Shown here in pieces: positions 28,965-37,934 of a stretch of DNA of 64,000 nucleotides. The stretch's first letter is position 1. Every line of letters starts with the position of its first letter. The translations under genes and the position numbers were made by a program. The notes beneath the pieces were generated by a model. That model was not told where the DNA came from. It worked only from the letters and a program-made list of their open reading frames with translations, and ran no database searches. Source of the DNA: Polaribacter sp. BAL334 (lineage in GTDB: Bacteria > Bacteroidota > Bacteroidia > Flavobacteriales > Flavobacteriaceae); the NCBI RefSeq assembly GCF_015767435.1, contig NZ_JADWOV010000230.1, positions 62,001-126,000 on the forward strand. Reading direction: 5' to 3'.

Positions 28965-29707
28965 GCCTTTTTATAAAATATATAATTCCTAATAAATCTT
29001 TGTAATTTATAAGTAAATAACGCTAAAATTTGCCAAAAAGGACGAATTATTTCTCTGAAAATCTTCTTTAGTTTTGGTAAATTCTTTTGCTGAATAGTTG
29101 TTCCTCCTATATTTTTATCGTTACTAGAAACATAATTTTTATTTGTGGTAAAAATTCTTATTTTGTGTTTGAAAATATCTTGTTTAATAACATCAATTGG
29201 AGAGTAAAAAACATTTATATTTTCAGAAAGTTTTTTAGCAGCTTCTTTACCAATGATTTGACCTGTAGTTTGCAAAGCTGGAATTGTAAATTTAGTTAGA
29301 TACGTATTTTTTTCTAATGTAAAAAAACCTTTCCTTCCTGAAATATCTATAAAATCATCAGAACTAACAGCGTCTAACAATATTTCCAAATCTTTAAAAA
29401 AATCATTCGAAATTAAAGCATCATCCTCTAAAACTATAGAAAAATCCTCTTCTTGATTCGAAATAATTTTCCACAACTCAAAATAGGTTTTTGTCAATCC
29501 AATTTCTCCATCATTAAGATAAGGAAAATGGGTAAGAATTTGATGTTGTTTTTTTGCTTTTTTTAAAAATTCATAAGGCAATTCTTTGCCATAAATAGCT
29601 GGCATTCTTGTAATTGGAATATTCAGTTTTTGAAACTGATTTTCCATAAAAGTCTTACGTTCAATACTTTTATCTAAGTTTATGTAATATACTTTGTAAG
29701 TTTTCAT
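28961..29707 (-). CDS. Family 25 glycosyltransferase (LPS biosynthesis)
   Basis: A GT25 protein of about 248 residues, as in Lob/LgtB-type LPS glycosyltransferases. The start has YKVYYINLDKSIERKTFM, followed by DGEIGLTKTYFELWKI and the acidic motif VLEDDALIS. I choose the ATG at 29707 since it forms ATGA with the stop of the upstream fucosyltransferase gene (4-bp overlap); an ATG at 29719 would add four residues. Translational coupling implies that the two act on the same glycan. Confidence 0.88.
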   Translation of the reverse strand: MKTYKVYYINLDKSIERKTFMENQFQKLNIPITRMPAIYGKELPYEFLKKAKKQHQILTHFPYLNDGEIGLTKTYFELWKIISNQEEDFSIVLEDDALISNDFFKDLEILLDAVSSDDFIDISGRKGFFTLEKNTYLTKFTIPALQTTGQIIGKEAAKKLSENINVFYSPIDVIKQDIFKHKIRIFTTNKNYVSSNDKNIGGTTIQQKNLPKLKKIFREIIRPFWQILALFTYKLQRFIRNYIFYKKA

Positions 29708-30507
29708 AGTTTGATCCAATTGTCACAAGCAACTTCATTTTCTTTGTTCACAAACCATTGTTTTGGCGCAATTACAATTTTATTTTTATGTTGATTTAAC
29801 CAAGCTGCCCACCAAGAAAAGCTGCTATTTGCAGTAATATTATGTTTGCACAAACTCATTAAATGTAGGTCTTCATGCGGAATTACCTCATGCTCGACAT
29901 ACACTGAATTTTTAATTTTTAGATTTTTTTTTACCCAATTTATATCATCAGAAAACACAAAAAAATGAACTTCACCACATTTTTCACGCATCAATTTGAT
30001 GGCTTCTTTGTAATAATTGAGGTCGCAAACTCCGTGAACTTTATTTGCTTTTTCATCCAAAATATAATCACCTCTTCTGATGTGAATAGCACAGGTGTTT
30101 TTTTTGATGGTAATTTCTTCTAAATACTGAATTGTAGAACTCGCTAGTTGTTTTTTTACAACCAATTGTTTTAGTAAAATGGGTCTAATATCTTCAAAAT
30201 ATTTTTCAGTTTGAAAATATCCTTTTATGTATTTGTATCTGAAAGGAGTTAAAAAATCCTCTTGAAAAAGTAAGGTTTTTTCCTTTTTAGGGAAATTAAA
30301 AAAATATTTTGTAAACAAATTTTCTGTTGAAGAACTCGTTTCTAAATCAATTTTAAATTGATCCAAATGATACCCTCCATGAAGTTTGTAGTTTTTAAAA
30401 GCTGAAACATCAATTTTTACATGGTATCCTTTTTCTGCCAGAGATTTAGCATAGGCATATTGAAATAGTTGATTTCCCAAACCACCAAGAATTCTTACAA
30501 TAATCAT
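29704..30507 (-). CDS. Family 11 glycosyltransferase, alpha-1,2-fucosyltransferase type
   Basis: This 267-residue protein has the GT11 motifs: N-terminal ILGGLGNQLFQYAYAKSLA, the GDP-fucose binding IHIRRGDYI in the middle, and SSFSWWAAWLN near the end. It transfers fucose from GDP-fucose to a terminal galactose of surface polysaccharide; exact linkage is inferred from the family. First gene of a two-gene operon with the GT25. Confidence 0.9.
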   Translation of the reverse strand: MIIVRILGGLGNQLFQYAYAKSLAEKGYHVKIDVSAFKNYKLHGGYHLDQFKIDLETSSSTENLFTKYFFNFPKKEKTLLFQEDFLTPFRYKYIKGYFQTEKYFEDIRPILLKQLVVKKQLASSTIQYLEEITIKKNTCAIHIRRGDYILDEKANKVHGVCDLNYYKEAIKLMREKCGEVHFFVFSDDINWVKKNLKIKNSVYVEHEVIPHEDLHLMSLCKHNITANSSFSWWAAWLNQHKNKIVIAPKQWFVNKENEVACDNWIKL

Positions 30508-30621
30508 TCTTTATTCATAAATTGCATTTCGACAAAAGTACAAATGTAAATACAATTTTCTCTATCAAATTGATGCTTAAAAGAACTTAAAACAATAAAT
30601 TTGCGCTTTCTTTTTAAAAAT

Positions 30622-32034
30622 ATGACACACAAAGAGGCTATTTCTCAAGAAATTTTTAGCATTATTTCACAAGCATCTAAAAAACTAGATATCAAAAGTT
30701 ATGTTATTGGAGGTTTTGTACGTGATTATTTTTTGAAAAGAGATACTGCAAAAGATATTGATATTGTAACTGTTGGTAGTGGAATAGATCTCGCAAATCA
30801 AGTTTCTAAATTATTGCCAAACAAGCCTAAAGTTCAAGTTTTTAAAACGTATGGAACAGCCATGTTGCGTTTTCAAGACATTGAAATTGAGTTTGTTGGC
30901 GCTAGAAAAGAATCGTATGTTGAAGAAAGTAGAAACCCTGAAGTTTCAGAGGGAACTTTAGAAGATGACCAAAACAGACGCGATTTTACGATTAATGCGC
31001 TTGCATTGAGTTTAAATGAAGAAGATTTTGGCGAATTAGTAGATCCTTTTGAAGGAATGAAAGATTTGCATAATCAAGTGATTAAAACACCATTAAATCC
31101 TGACATTACGTATTCTGATGATCCTTTACGAATGATGCGTGCCATTCGTTTTGCTACACAATTGGGATTTGAAATTGAAGAAAATTCATTGGCTGCAATT
31201 ACCAAAAATGCTGAACGTTTAGAAATCATTACTCGTGAGCGAATTGTGGATGAATTGCATAAAATTTTAGCATCAAAAAAACCATCCATCGGATTTTTAT
31301 TACTAGAAAAAACCAATTTATTGCCTCAGATTTTGCCTGAATTGATTGCCTTAAAAGGAGTAGAAGAGGTTGAAGGTCAAAAACATAAAGATAATTTTTA
31401 CCATACTTTAGAGGTTGTTGATAATATTGCTCAAAATACGGAAGATGTTTGGTTGCGATGGTCAGCTTTGTTGCACGATATTGGAAAAGCACCCACTAAA
31501 AAGTTTAGTAAAAAAGTAGGTTGGACGTTTCATGGGCACGAATTTGTGGGTTCAAAAATGGTGTATAAATTATTTACTCGCTTAAAAATGCCTTTGAATA
31601 CTAAAATGAAATTTGTTCAAAAAATGGTGTTATTAAGCTCAAGACCCATTGTTTTAGCTTCGGAAGTTACTGATTCTGCTGTAAGACGTTTGATTTTTGA
31701 TGCTGGAGAAGATATTCATTCCTTGATGACTTTATGTGAAGCTGATATTACCACCAAAAATCCTTCAAAATTTAAAAAATACCATCAAAATTTCGAATTG
31801 GTAAGAACCAAAATTAAAGAAGTAGAAGAGCGTGATCATGTTCGTAATTTTCAACCGCCAATTTCTGGGGAAGAGATCATGAACGCTTTTAATTTGCAAC
31901 CTTGTAAAGAAATTGGTATTATCAAAGAAGCTATCAAAGAAGCCATTTTAGAAGGAGAAATTCCTAATGAACATGAAGCTTCATATCAATTTATGATTCA
32001 AAAAGGGAAATCTTTAGGATTAAAAAAACACTGA
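30622..32034 (+). CDS. cca: CCA tRNA nucleotidyltransferase with HD domain
   Basis: Adds or repairs the 3' CCA of tRNAs, needed here since the tRNA-Gly in this window does not encode CCA. About 470 residues: nucleotidyltransferase head GGFVRDYFLKRD with catalytic DIDIVTVG, RRDFTINALAL, the template region DPLRMMRAIRFATQLGFE, and a C-terminal HD phosphohydrolase domain (LLHDIGKAPTK). I start at the ATG at 30622. An in-frame TTG at 30601 lies inside a TAAATTTG -7 box (30596-30603) and is not a start. The next gene begins right after the TGA. Confidence 0.95.
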   Translation: MTHKEAISQEIFSIISQASKKLDIKSYVIGGFVRDYFLKRDTAKDIDIVTVGSGIDLANQVSKLLPNKPKVQVFKTYGTAMLRFQDIEIEFVGARKESYVEESRNPEVSEGTLEDDQNRRDFTINALALSLNEEDFGELVDPFEGMKDLHNQVIKTPLNPDITYSDDPLRMMRAIRFATQLGFEIEENSLAAITKNAERLEIITRERIVDELHKILASKKPSIGFLLLEKTNLLPQILPELIALKGVEEVEGQKHKDNFYHTLEVVDNIAQNTEDVWLRWSALLHDIGKAPTKKFSKKVGWTFHGHEFVGSKMVYKLFTRLKMPLNTKMKFVQKMVLLSSRPIVLASEVTDSAVRRLIFDAGEDIHSLMTLCEADITTKNPSKFKKYHQNFELVRTKIKEVEERDHVRNFQPPISGEEIMNAFNLQPCKEIGIIKEAIKEAILEGEIPNEHEASYQFMIQKGKSLGLKKH

Positions 32035-32436
32035 ATGAACTCACATCTTGAAACTTGGCACGAGATTATTTTTAATCAAAATAAGGCAAAATTATCAGCC
32101 ATATTAGCGGAAGAAGTGATTTTTTACTCGCCAATTGTGCACACACCACAAAAAGGAAAACAACTTACTTTGATGTATTTATCTGCGGCATTTGAAATTT
32201 TGTTTAATGATTCTTTTCAATATGTAAGAGAAGTAGCTAATGATTCAGAAACTATCTTAGAATTCGAAGTTGAAGTTGATGGAATTTTAATCAATGGAAT
32301 TGACATGATCTCTTGGAATGATGAAGGAAAAATAGTGAGTTTTAAAGTGATGCTAAGACCTTTGAAAGCCATGAATTTAATTCATCAAAAAATGGGTGAA
32401 TTATTACTAAAATATCAAGATAAAAATAACAATTGA
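32035..32436 (+). CDS. NTF2-like (SnoaL-type) small protein
   Basis: This 133-residue protein has the cone-shaped NTF2-like fold: helical start (WHEIIFNQNKAKLSAILAEE), VIFYSPIVHTPQKG, and beta strands ending in SFKVMLRPLKAM. Members are small-molecule isomerases, hydrolases or binding proteins. The start codon immediately follows the cca stop (TGAATG), so the two are translated together. Function unknown. Confidence 0.8.
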   Translation: MNSHLETWHEIIFNQNKAKLSAILAEEVIFYSPIVHTPQKGKQLTLMYLSAAFEILFNDSFQYVREVANDSETILEFEVEVDGILINGIDMISWNDEGKIVSFKVMLRPLKAMNLIHQKMGELLLKYQDKNNN

Positions 32437-32443
32437 AAAAGTT

Positions 32444-34273
32444 TTAGCTTAAACTTTGCATTGTAACTAACTTAAAATATTCGCCTTTTTTGGCCAATAA
32501 TTCCTCATGCTTTCCTTGTTCTACGATTTTACCTTTTTTCATCACTACAATTAAATCAGCTTTTTGAATCGTAGATAGTCTATGTGCAATCACTAAAGAG
32601 GTTCTATTTTGCATCATTTTTTCGAGCGCTTGTTGCACTAATTGTTCAGATTCTGTGTCTAAAGCAGAAGTTGCTTCGTCCAAAATCATGATGGGTGGAT
32701 TCTTCAAAACGGCTCTTGCAATGGACAAACGTTGTTTTTGGCCTCCAGAAAGTGTATTGCCACTATCACCAATATTCGTATCAAATTTTTGAGGTAAATT
32801 TTCAATAAATTCCAGCGCATTTGCAATTTTTGAGGCTTCTAAAATGGCTTCTTCAGAAGCTTCTTGCGCACCTAATTTGATGTTGTTTGCAATTGTGTCA
32901 TTAAACAAAATAGATTCTTGCGATACAATTCCCATTAATCCACGTAACGATTTGACAGTCATTTGTTTAATATCAATACCATCTATCAAAACAGTTCCTT
33001 TGTCAACATCATAAAAACGGGTAATCAAGTTGGCTAATGTCGATTTTCCACTTCCTGATTGTCCAACCAAAGCAACAGTTTGACCTTTTTTGATGGTCAA
33101 AGAAAAATCTTGCAAAACGTATTCTTTCTTGTATTTAAAAGAAATATTTTGAAAAGATATTTCGTCAGTAAAATCAACTTTATGAATGGCATTTGGCAAA
33201 TCTTTAATACTGTTTTCAGTGTGTAAAATTTGCATAATTCGTTCAGCAGAAGCTTCTCCTTTTTGTATGCTATAATAGGAAGTTGTGATGAGTTTTATCG
33301 GATTTAAAACGGTGTAAAATAATACGATATATCCAAAAAATTCTTCTGATTGCAATGAACTTGTTTTCGATAAAACTTCAGAACCTCCAACCCAAAGAAT
33401 TGCAATAATTGTTGCAGATCCCAAAAATTCACTCATGGGCGAGGCCAATGTTTGTCTATGAAAAACGCTGGTCATCAAGTTTTTAAAATGTTGTGTAGAC
33501 GTATTGAATTTTTTTTCAATCACATTTTCAGCATTAAAACCTTTGATGATTCGTAAACCTGTCAACGTTTCTTCAATAAATGACAAAAAAGTACCTGTTT
33601 CTTGTTGCGCTTTTGCCGAATTTGCTTTCAATTTTTTACTGATTGATGAAATGATAAATCCTGAAACTGGTAAAAGTATAAAGACAAATAACGTCAATTT
33701 TACACTCATAAAAAACATAATTACAATCGCAATTACTACTGTAAGTGGTTCTCTTACAATGGTTTCAATAGAAGTTAGAATAGAAGATTCTACTTCTTGA
33801 ACATCAGCAGTCATTCTTGCAATGATGTCTCCTTTTCTTTTTTCTGTAAAATAAGAAATAGGTAATTCTATGATTTTATGATACAATTTATCACGCAAAT
33901 CTTTGACAATTCCTGTTCTTAAAAAAGTAATGGAATAGGAAGCTAAATATCGAAAAAGATTCTTGAAAAAGAATAATGAAAGTGTCAATAAACAAATAAA
34001 AAGCAATGTTTTTAGTTCGCCTTCATTCGCTATTTTTTGAGCTATAAAATGATAAAAACTATCTTTTAAATAGTCACCAATGGTTGTAATTCCCTCATAA
34101 ACAGGAATTTTAGTAACTTTTTCATTTTTTTCAAAAAGGATACTTAAAACTGGGATAAAAGCCAACACAGAAAGTACGTTGAAAATCGCATAAAAAACGT
34201 TGAAAACAATGTTTAATAATGTAAACTTTCGATACTTTTTCTCGTATTTTAGAATATCCTTAAAGTGCTTCAT
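32444..34273 (-). CDS. ABC transporter, fused permease and ATPase (MsbA-like)
   Basis: This 609-residue half-transporter has six membrane helices in the first 330 residues and a nucleotide-binding domain with Walker A GQSGSGKST, signature LSGGQKQRLS and Walker B IMILDEATSALD, then the H-loop IAHRLSTI. It resembles MsbA lipid A/core flippases; drug export is an alternative. The start overlaps by one base the stop of the phosphohexomutase gene upstream. Confidence 0.9.
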   Translation of the reverse strand: MKHFKDILKYEKKYRKFTLLNIVFNVFYAIFNVLSVLAFIPVLSILFEKNEKVTKIPVYEGITTIGDYLKDSFYHFIAQKIANEGELKTLLFICLLTLSLFFFKNLFRYLASYSITFLRTGIVKDLRDKLYHKIIELPISYFTEKRKGDIIARMTADVQEVESSILTSIETIVREPLTVVIAIVIMFFMSVKLTLFVFILLPVSGFIISSISKKLKANSAKAQQETGTFLSFIEETLTGLRIIKGFNAENVIEKKFNTSTQHFKNLMTSVFHRQTLASPMSEFLGSATIIAILWVGGSEVLSKTSSLQSEEFFGYIVLFYTVLNPIKLITTSYYSIQKGEASAERIMQILHTENSIKDLPNAIHKVDFTDEISFQNISFKYKKEYVLQDFSLTIKKGQTVALVGQSGSGKSTLANLITRFYDVDKGTVLIDGIDIKQMTVKSLRGLMGIVSQESILFNDTIANNIKLGAQEASEEAILEASKIANALEFIENLPQKFDTNIGDSGNTLSGGQKQRLSIARAVLKNPPIMILDEATSALDTESEQLVQQALEKMMQNRTSLVIAHRLSTIQKADLIVVMKKGKIVEQGKHEELLAKKGEYFKLVTMQSLS

Positions 34274-35988
34274 TAAATAAGATTCATCTCTTTAATGATT
34301 CGTTGAATTTTTGCATCCAAAGCTGCTTCCACAGTTTTTGCATTTTCTTTTGAATCTAAAGGAGCATTTACACTGAAATAAAACTTGATTTTTGGCTCAG
34401 TCCCACTTGGTCTTGCTGCAATTCTTGTCCCATTTTCAGTTTGATAAATCAATACATTTGAAGTTGGCAAATCAATTTTTGTCTCTTTTCCTGTTCTGAT
34501 ATCTTTCAAAATAGCTTTGTCATAATCTGCCAAAGTTGCCACCTTTTCACCATCAATCATTGATAAAGGATTGTTTCGCATATCACTCAACATTTTCTGA
34601 ATTTCTGCAGCACCTTCCATTCCTTTTTTAGTTAATGAAATCAAGTGTTCTTTATAGAAATTATTCTCTACATAAATGTTCAATAATTCATCATAAAATG
34701 AACTTCCATGTTGTTTTGCATACGCAGCCACTTCACAAGCTAACAATGTTGCAGTTACAGCATCTTTGTCGCGAACAAAATCGCCCACCATATATCCAAA
34801 ACTTTCTTCTCCACCACCAATAAATTGCATTTCAGGAAAATCAACTACCATTTTTGCAATCCATTTGAAACCTGTCAAACCGACTTTGGTTTCAATACCA
34901 AATTTTGCAGCAACTTCGTTTACCAATTCTGTAGAAACAATTGTAGAACCCACAAATTGTTTTCCATTGATTCTGCCTTCCTCTTTCCATTTTTTTAATA
35001 AGAAATTGGTCATCACAACCATGGTTTGATTTCCATTCATCAATTTCATATTTCCTTCAGCATCACGTACTGCAACACCTAATCTATCACAATCAGGGTC
35101 TGTTCCAATAACGATATCAGCACCAATTTTATTCGCCAAATCTGTTGCCATTTTCAACGCTTCAGGTTCTTCAGGATTTGGAGATTTTACAGTTGGAAAA
35201 TCACCATTTGGAATTCGTTGTTCTTCCACAATATGAACATCAGTATAACCTGCTTTTTTCAATGCATCAGGAACAGAAACGATAGAAGTTCCATGAATAG
35301 AAGTGAAGACAATTTTTAAATCTTTTCTATTGATTTTATCAGACAAACTTGCATTTTTTACGGATTCTTCAATAAAAACATCATCCACATTTTTACCAAT
35401 CATTTCAATCAAATTCTCATTTGCTTTGAAATTAATTTCAGAAAAATCAATGGCATATACTTCATCAATAATTCCTGAATCATGGGGAGGAACAATTTGT
35501 CCACCATCAGCCCAATACACTTTATATCCATTGTATTCTGGTGGATTGTGAGAGGCTGTCAATACTATTCCTGCATCACAATTCAAGTGACGAACTGTGA
35601 AAGATAAAACTGGAGTTGGACGTAAATCTTCAAACAAAAAAACTTTGATATTGTTTGCTGATAAAACATCTGCTACAATTTTTGCGAATTTTTTACTATT
35701 ATGTCTGCAATCGTAAGCAATTGCTACTTTTATTTCTGATTTTTTTACATTTTTGTTGAGGTAATTTGATAAGCCTTGAGTAGCTCTTCCTAAAGTATAT
35801 TTGTTAATTCTATTGGTTCCTGCACCCATAGTTCCACGCATTCCACCAGTTCCAAATTCCAAATCTTTGTAAAAACGATCAGCTAAATCAGTAGGGTTAT
35901 TGTTCAAAATTTGTTGAACCTCAGCTTGTGTTTCAGCATCAAAAGTTTGCGTTAACCAAGCCATTGCTTTTTGTTGTATTGCGTCCAT
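34273..35988 (-). CDS. Phosphoglucomutase/phosphomannomutase (long form)
   Basis: This 571-residue protein of the alpha-D-phosphohexomutase family has the catalytic phosphoserine loop TASHNPPEYNGYKVYW, metal-binding GTDPDCDRLGVAV, sugar-binding GGEESFGYM and the phosphate-binding RPSGTEPKIKFYFS. The length and the start GTGGMRGTMG fit the PGM/PMM group common in Bacteroidota. It interconverts glucose- or mannose-1- and 6-phosphate, feeding surface-sugar synthesis. The short relative glmM is at 55079. Confidence 0.95.
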   Translation of the reverse strand: MDAIQQKAMAWLTQTFDAETQAEVQQILNNNPTDLADRFYKDLEFGTGGMRGTMGAGTNRINKYTLGRATQGLSNYLNKNVKKSEIKVAIAYDCRHNSKKFAKIVADVLSANNIKVFLFEDLRPTPVLSFTVRHLNCDAGIVLTASHNPPEYNGYKVYWADGGQIVPPHDSGIIDEVYAIDFSEINFKANENLIEMIGKNVDDVFIEESVKNASLSDKINRKDLKIVFTSIHGTSIVSVPDALKKAGYTDVHIVEEQRIPNGDFPTVKSPNPEEPEALKMATDLANKIGADIVIGTDPDCDRLGVAVRDAEGNMKLMNGNQTMVVMTNFLLKKWKEEGRINGKQFVGSTIVSTELVNEVAAKFGIETKVGLTGFKWIAKMVVDFPEMQFIGGGEESFGYMVGDFVRDKDAVTATLLACEVAAYAKQHGSSFYDELLNIYVENNFYKEHLISLTKKGMEGAAEIQKMLSDMRNNPLSMIDGEKVATLADYDKAILKDIRTGKETKIDLPTSNVLIYQTENGTRIAARPSGTEPKIKFYFSVNAPLDSKENAKTVEAALDAKIQRIIKEMNLI

Positions 35989-36015
35989 TAGATAATTTTT
36001 TTACAAAGATAAAAT

Positions 36016-36972
36016 TTAGTAATTAAGTTGCTCTTTTATTTTATAATGTTTTTCGTCATTTTTTGATTTGATGATCAGTTCACCAATAAAGCCAGCTAAA
36101 AATAGTAAAGTCCCTAAAATCATGGAAGTTAACGCGATATAAAACCAAGGATTGTCAGTTACTAAAATCGTTTTAATACCATTATATAATTTGTAAAGTT
36201 TGGAAATTCCGATATAAATCGCTGCTGAAAATCCAAAAATAAAGACGATTGTACCCCAAAGTCCAAAAAAATGCATGGGTCTTTTTCCAAATTTTGACAA
36301 GAAAGAAATCGTGATTAAATCCAAATAACCATTGATAAATCTACTCATTCCAAATTTGGTAACTCCGTATTTTCGAGCTTGATGCTGTACTATTTTTTCA
36401 TCAATTTTTGTAAATCCTTCGTTTTTTGCTAAAATCGGGATGTATCTGTGCATTTCACCACTCACTTTTATGGCTTTTACAACGTCTTTTTTGTACGCTT
36501 TTAAACCGCAATTAAAATCGTGCAATTGCAATCCTGATGTTTTTCGAGCAATGGAATTGAATAGTTTTGAAGGAATGTTTTTTGTAAAAACATTGTCATA
36601 ACGTTTCTTTTTCCAACCTGAAATCAAATCAAAATCGCCATTGATAATCAAGTTGTACAACTCAGGAATTTCCTCAGGATTGTCTTGTAAATCAGCATCC
36701 ATGGTAATAATTACATTTCCTTGCGCTTTTTCAAAACCAGCATCTAACGCTTGAGATTTTCCATAATTTTTTTGAAAACGAATGCCTTTTACGGCGTTGT
36801 TTTTTTGTGATAATTGTTTAATAATTTTCCAAGAATTGTCTGTACTTCCATCATCAATAAAAATGATTTCATATAAATAACGATTGGATTGCATGACATT
36901 TGCAATCCAATCGTGTAATTCTAGTAAAGATTCTTCTTCGTTGAGAAGTGGAATGACCACTGAAATATCCAT
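36016..36972 (-). CDS. GT2 glycosyltransferase of DPM1/GtrB type
   Basis: This 318-residue protein has a cytosolic GT-A domain (VVIPLLNEEESLLEL, IIFIDDGSTDNSW, MDADLQDNPEEI) and two C-terminal membrane helices (about 230-255 and 275-305). This is the build of polyprenyl-phosphate glucosyl or mannosyl transferases that make the lipid-linked sugar used by ArnT/GT39 enzymes. Two such enzymes are in this window (6781-9748), so a functional link is possible but not shown. Confidence 0.9.
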   Translation of the reverse strand: MDISVVIPLLNEEESLLELHDWIANVMQSNRYLYEIIFIDDGSTDNSWKIIKQLSQKNNAVKGIRFQKNYGKSQALDAGFEKAQGNVIITMDADLQDNPEEIPELYNLIINGDFDLISGWKKKRYDNVFTKNIPSKLFNSIARKTSGLQLHDFNCGLKAYKKDVVKAIKVSGEMHRYIPILAKNEGFTKIDEKIVQHQARKYGVTKFGMSRFINGYLDLITISFLSKFGKRPMHFFGLWGTIVFIFGFSAAIYIGISKLYKLYNGIKTILVTDNPWFYIALTSMILGTLLFLAGFIGELIIKSKNDEKHYKIKEQLNY

Positions 36973-37051
36973 TTCTAAATGTGGTTTTCGGGTTTAAAGT
37001 TTAAATTTCAAAGTTATAAAAAACCTTGAACTTTGAATTCTGAATTTTGAA

Positions 37052-37573
37052 CTAATACGTTTCTTCTTCAGATTTTTTCATAATTGCAGCAGCAATTGCT
37101 GAAATTACAAAACCAATAAAAGCAGAAAACGCTAAAATAACTGCTGAAACAATTACTGGTGATTGGAATTTTTCTGACATAGAAGTAGCTGCATTAATTT
37201 GTTCTTCAGTCATTCCTGAATCTAACCATTTTTGTTGCTGAAATTCCATGGCTTGTTGTTGGAAATCTGGGTCAATTACGTATGTAAAAAGTAATGTGTA
37301 AATTACAGTTATTACTGCACTTACCATAACAATACCAAGACCAATTTTAACACCTTGTCCCCAAGACATAAAACCTCTGTTGCTTGATTTATAATATTTT
37401 AAACCCATAACAACGAAGGCGATTGTTGCAATAAAACCTACAACAGAACCAACCCATTGCAATTCCAAGGATTTACCCATTGCATATAAAACTAGCGCTA
37501 CAACTACACCTACTAATCCTAGATATATACCGTTATTTACAATTATACTTTTACTGTTTACTTGATTTTCCAT
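37052..37573 (-). CDS. DUF4199 membrane protein
   Basis: This 173-residue protein has four membrane helices (about 12-30, 37-58, 75-98, 140-165) with FMSWGQGVKIGLGIVMVSAV between, the signature of DUF4199. These are found beside DPM1-like glycosyltransferases in Bacteroidota, as here with the GT2 gene 79 bp downstream. Function unknown. Confidence 0.85.
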   Translation of the reverse strand: MENQVNSKSIIVNNGIYLGLVGVVVALVLYAMGKSLELQWVGSVVGFIATIAFVVMGLKYYKSSNRGFMSWGQGVKIGLGIVMVSAVITVIYTLLFTYVIDPDFQQQAMEFQQQKWLDSGMTEEQINAATSMSEKFQSPVIVSAVILAFSAFIGFVISAIAAAIMKKSEEETY

Positions 37574-37712
37574 TGTTTAAAAATTTAGTTAGTGATACAA
37601 ATATATTGATTTTCAAGTTAGTGATAATTGAGTTTTTGATATTAATCCTCAATTTAATCTAGTTAGTAAACTTTTTAATAAAAATGTTACAGAAAATTTA
37701 GGTTTTTTTTAA

Positions 37713-37742
37713 TTGGTAAAATAAAAATAGATTGTAAATTTG
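37713..37742 (+). promoter_or_regulatory. Promoter of the SRP RNA gene
   Basis: TTG at 37713-37715, a spacer of 19, TAAATTTG at 37735-37742. It matches the Bacteroidota housekeeping consensus and would start transcription near 37747. Confidence 0.9.
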
Positions 37743-37746
37743 CAGC

Positions 37747-37840
37747 GGCAAGTCCTACACAACTAGCTCCCTTTGAATCCTCCAGGGTGGGAACACAGCA
37801 AAGGTATTAGGTTGTAGCAGTGTGATGTAGATAGCTTGCC
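37747..37840 (+). ncRNA. ffs: Signal recognition particle RNA (small bacterial type)
   Basis: An RNA of about 94 nt with a closing stem GGCAAG/CTTGCC (37747-37752 with 37835-37840). The apex has a GGAA tetraloop closed by GTG/CAC and followed by the AGCA asymmetric loop (GTGGGAACACAGCA at about 37787-37800), which is where Ffh binds. A T-rich run follows at 37842. A consensus promoter lies directly in front. Its partner FtsY is encoded at 48947; ffh is not in the window. Confidence 0.93.
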
Positions 37841-37854
37841 ATTTTTTCTTTTCC

Positions 37855-37890
37855 TATCCTAAATCCTTTCCAAAGGAAAGGACTTTTAAG
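37855..37890. repeat. Intergenic hairpin repeat
   Basis: ATCCTAAATCCTTTCC, an AAA loop and GGAAAGGACTTTT. The stem is 8 bp (37864-37871 with 37875-37882). It resembles the arms of the element at 44896-45067 (ATCCTAACCTTCCC, AAAGGGAAGGA), so both probably belong to one dispersed repeat family. Confidence 0.55.
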
Positions 37891-37934
37891 TGTCGAATTT
37901 ATAAATAATCCTTATTTAATTTTTTTTTCGATTT

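Noticed and set aside
30601-30621. TTG start of cca at 30601
   Set aside because: The codon is part of the TAAATTTG promoter box; the ATG at 30622 gives the normal N-terminus.
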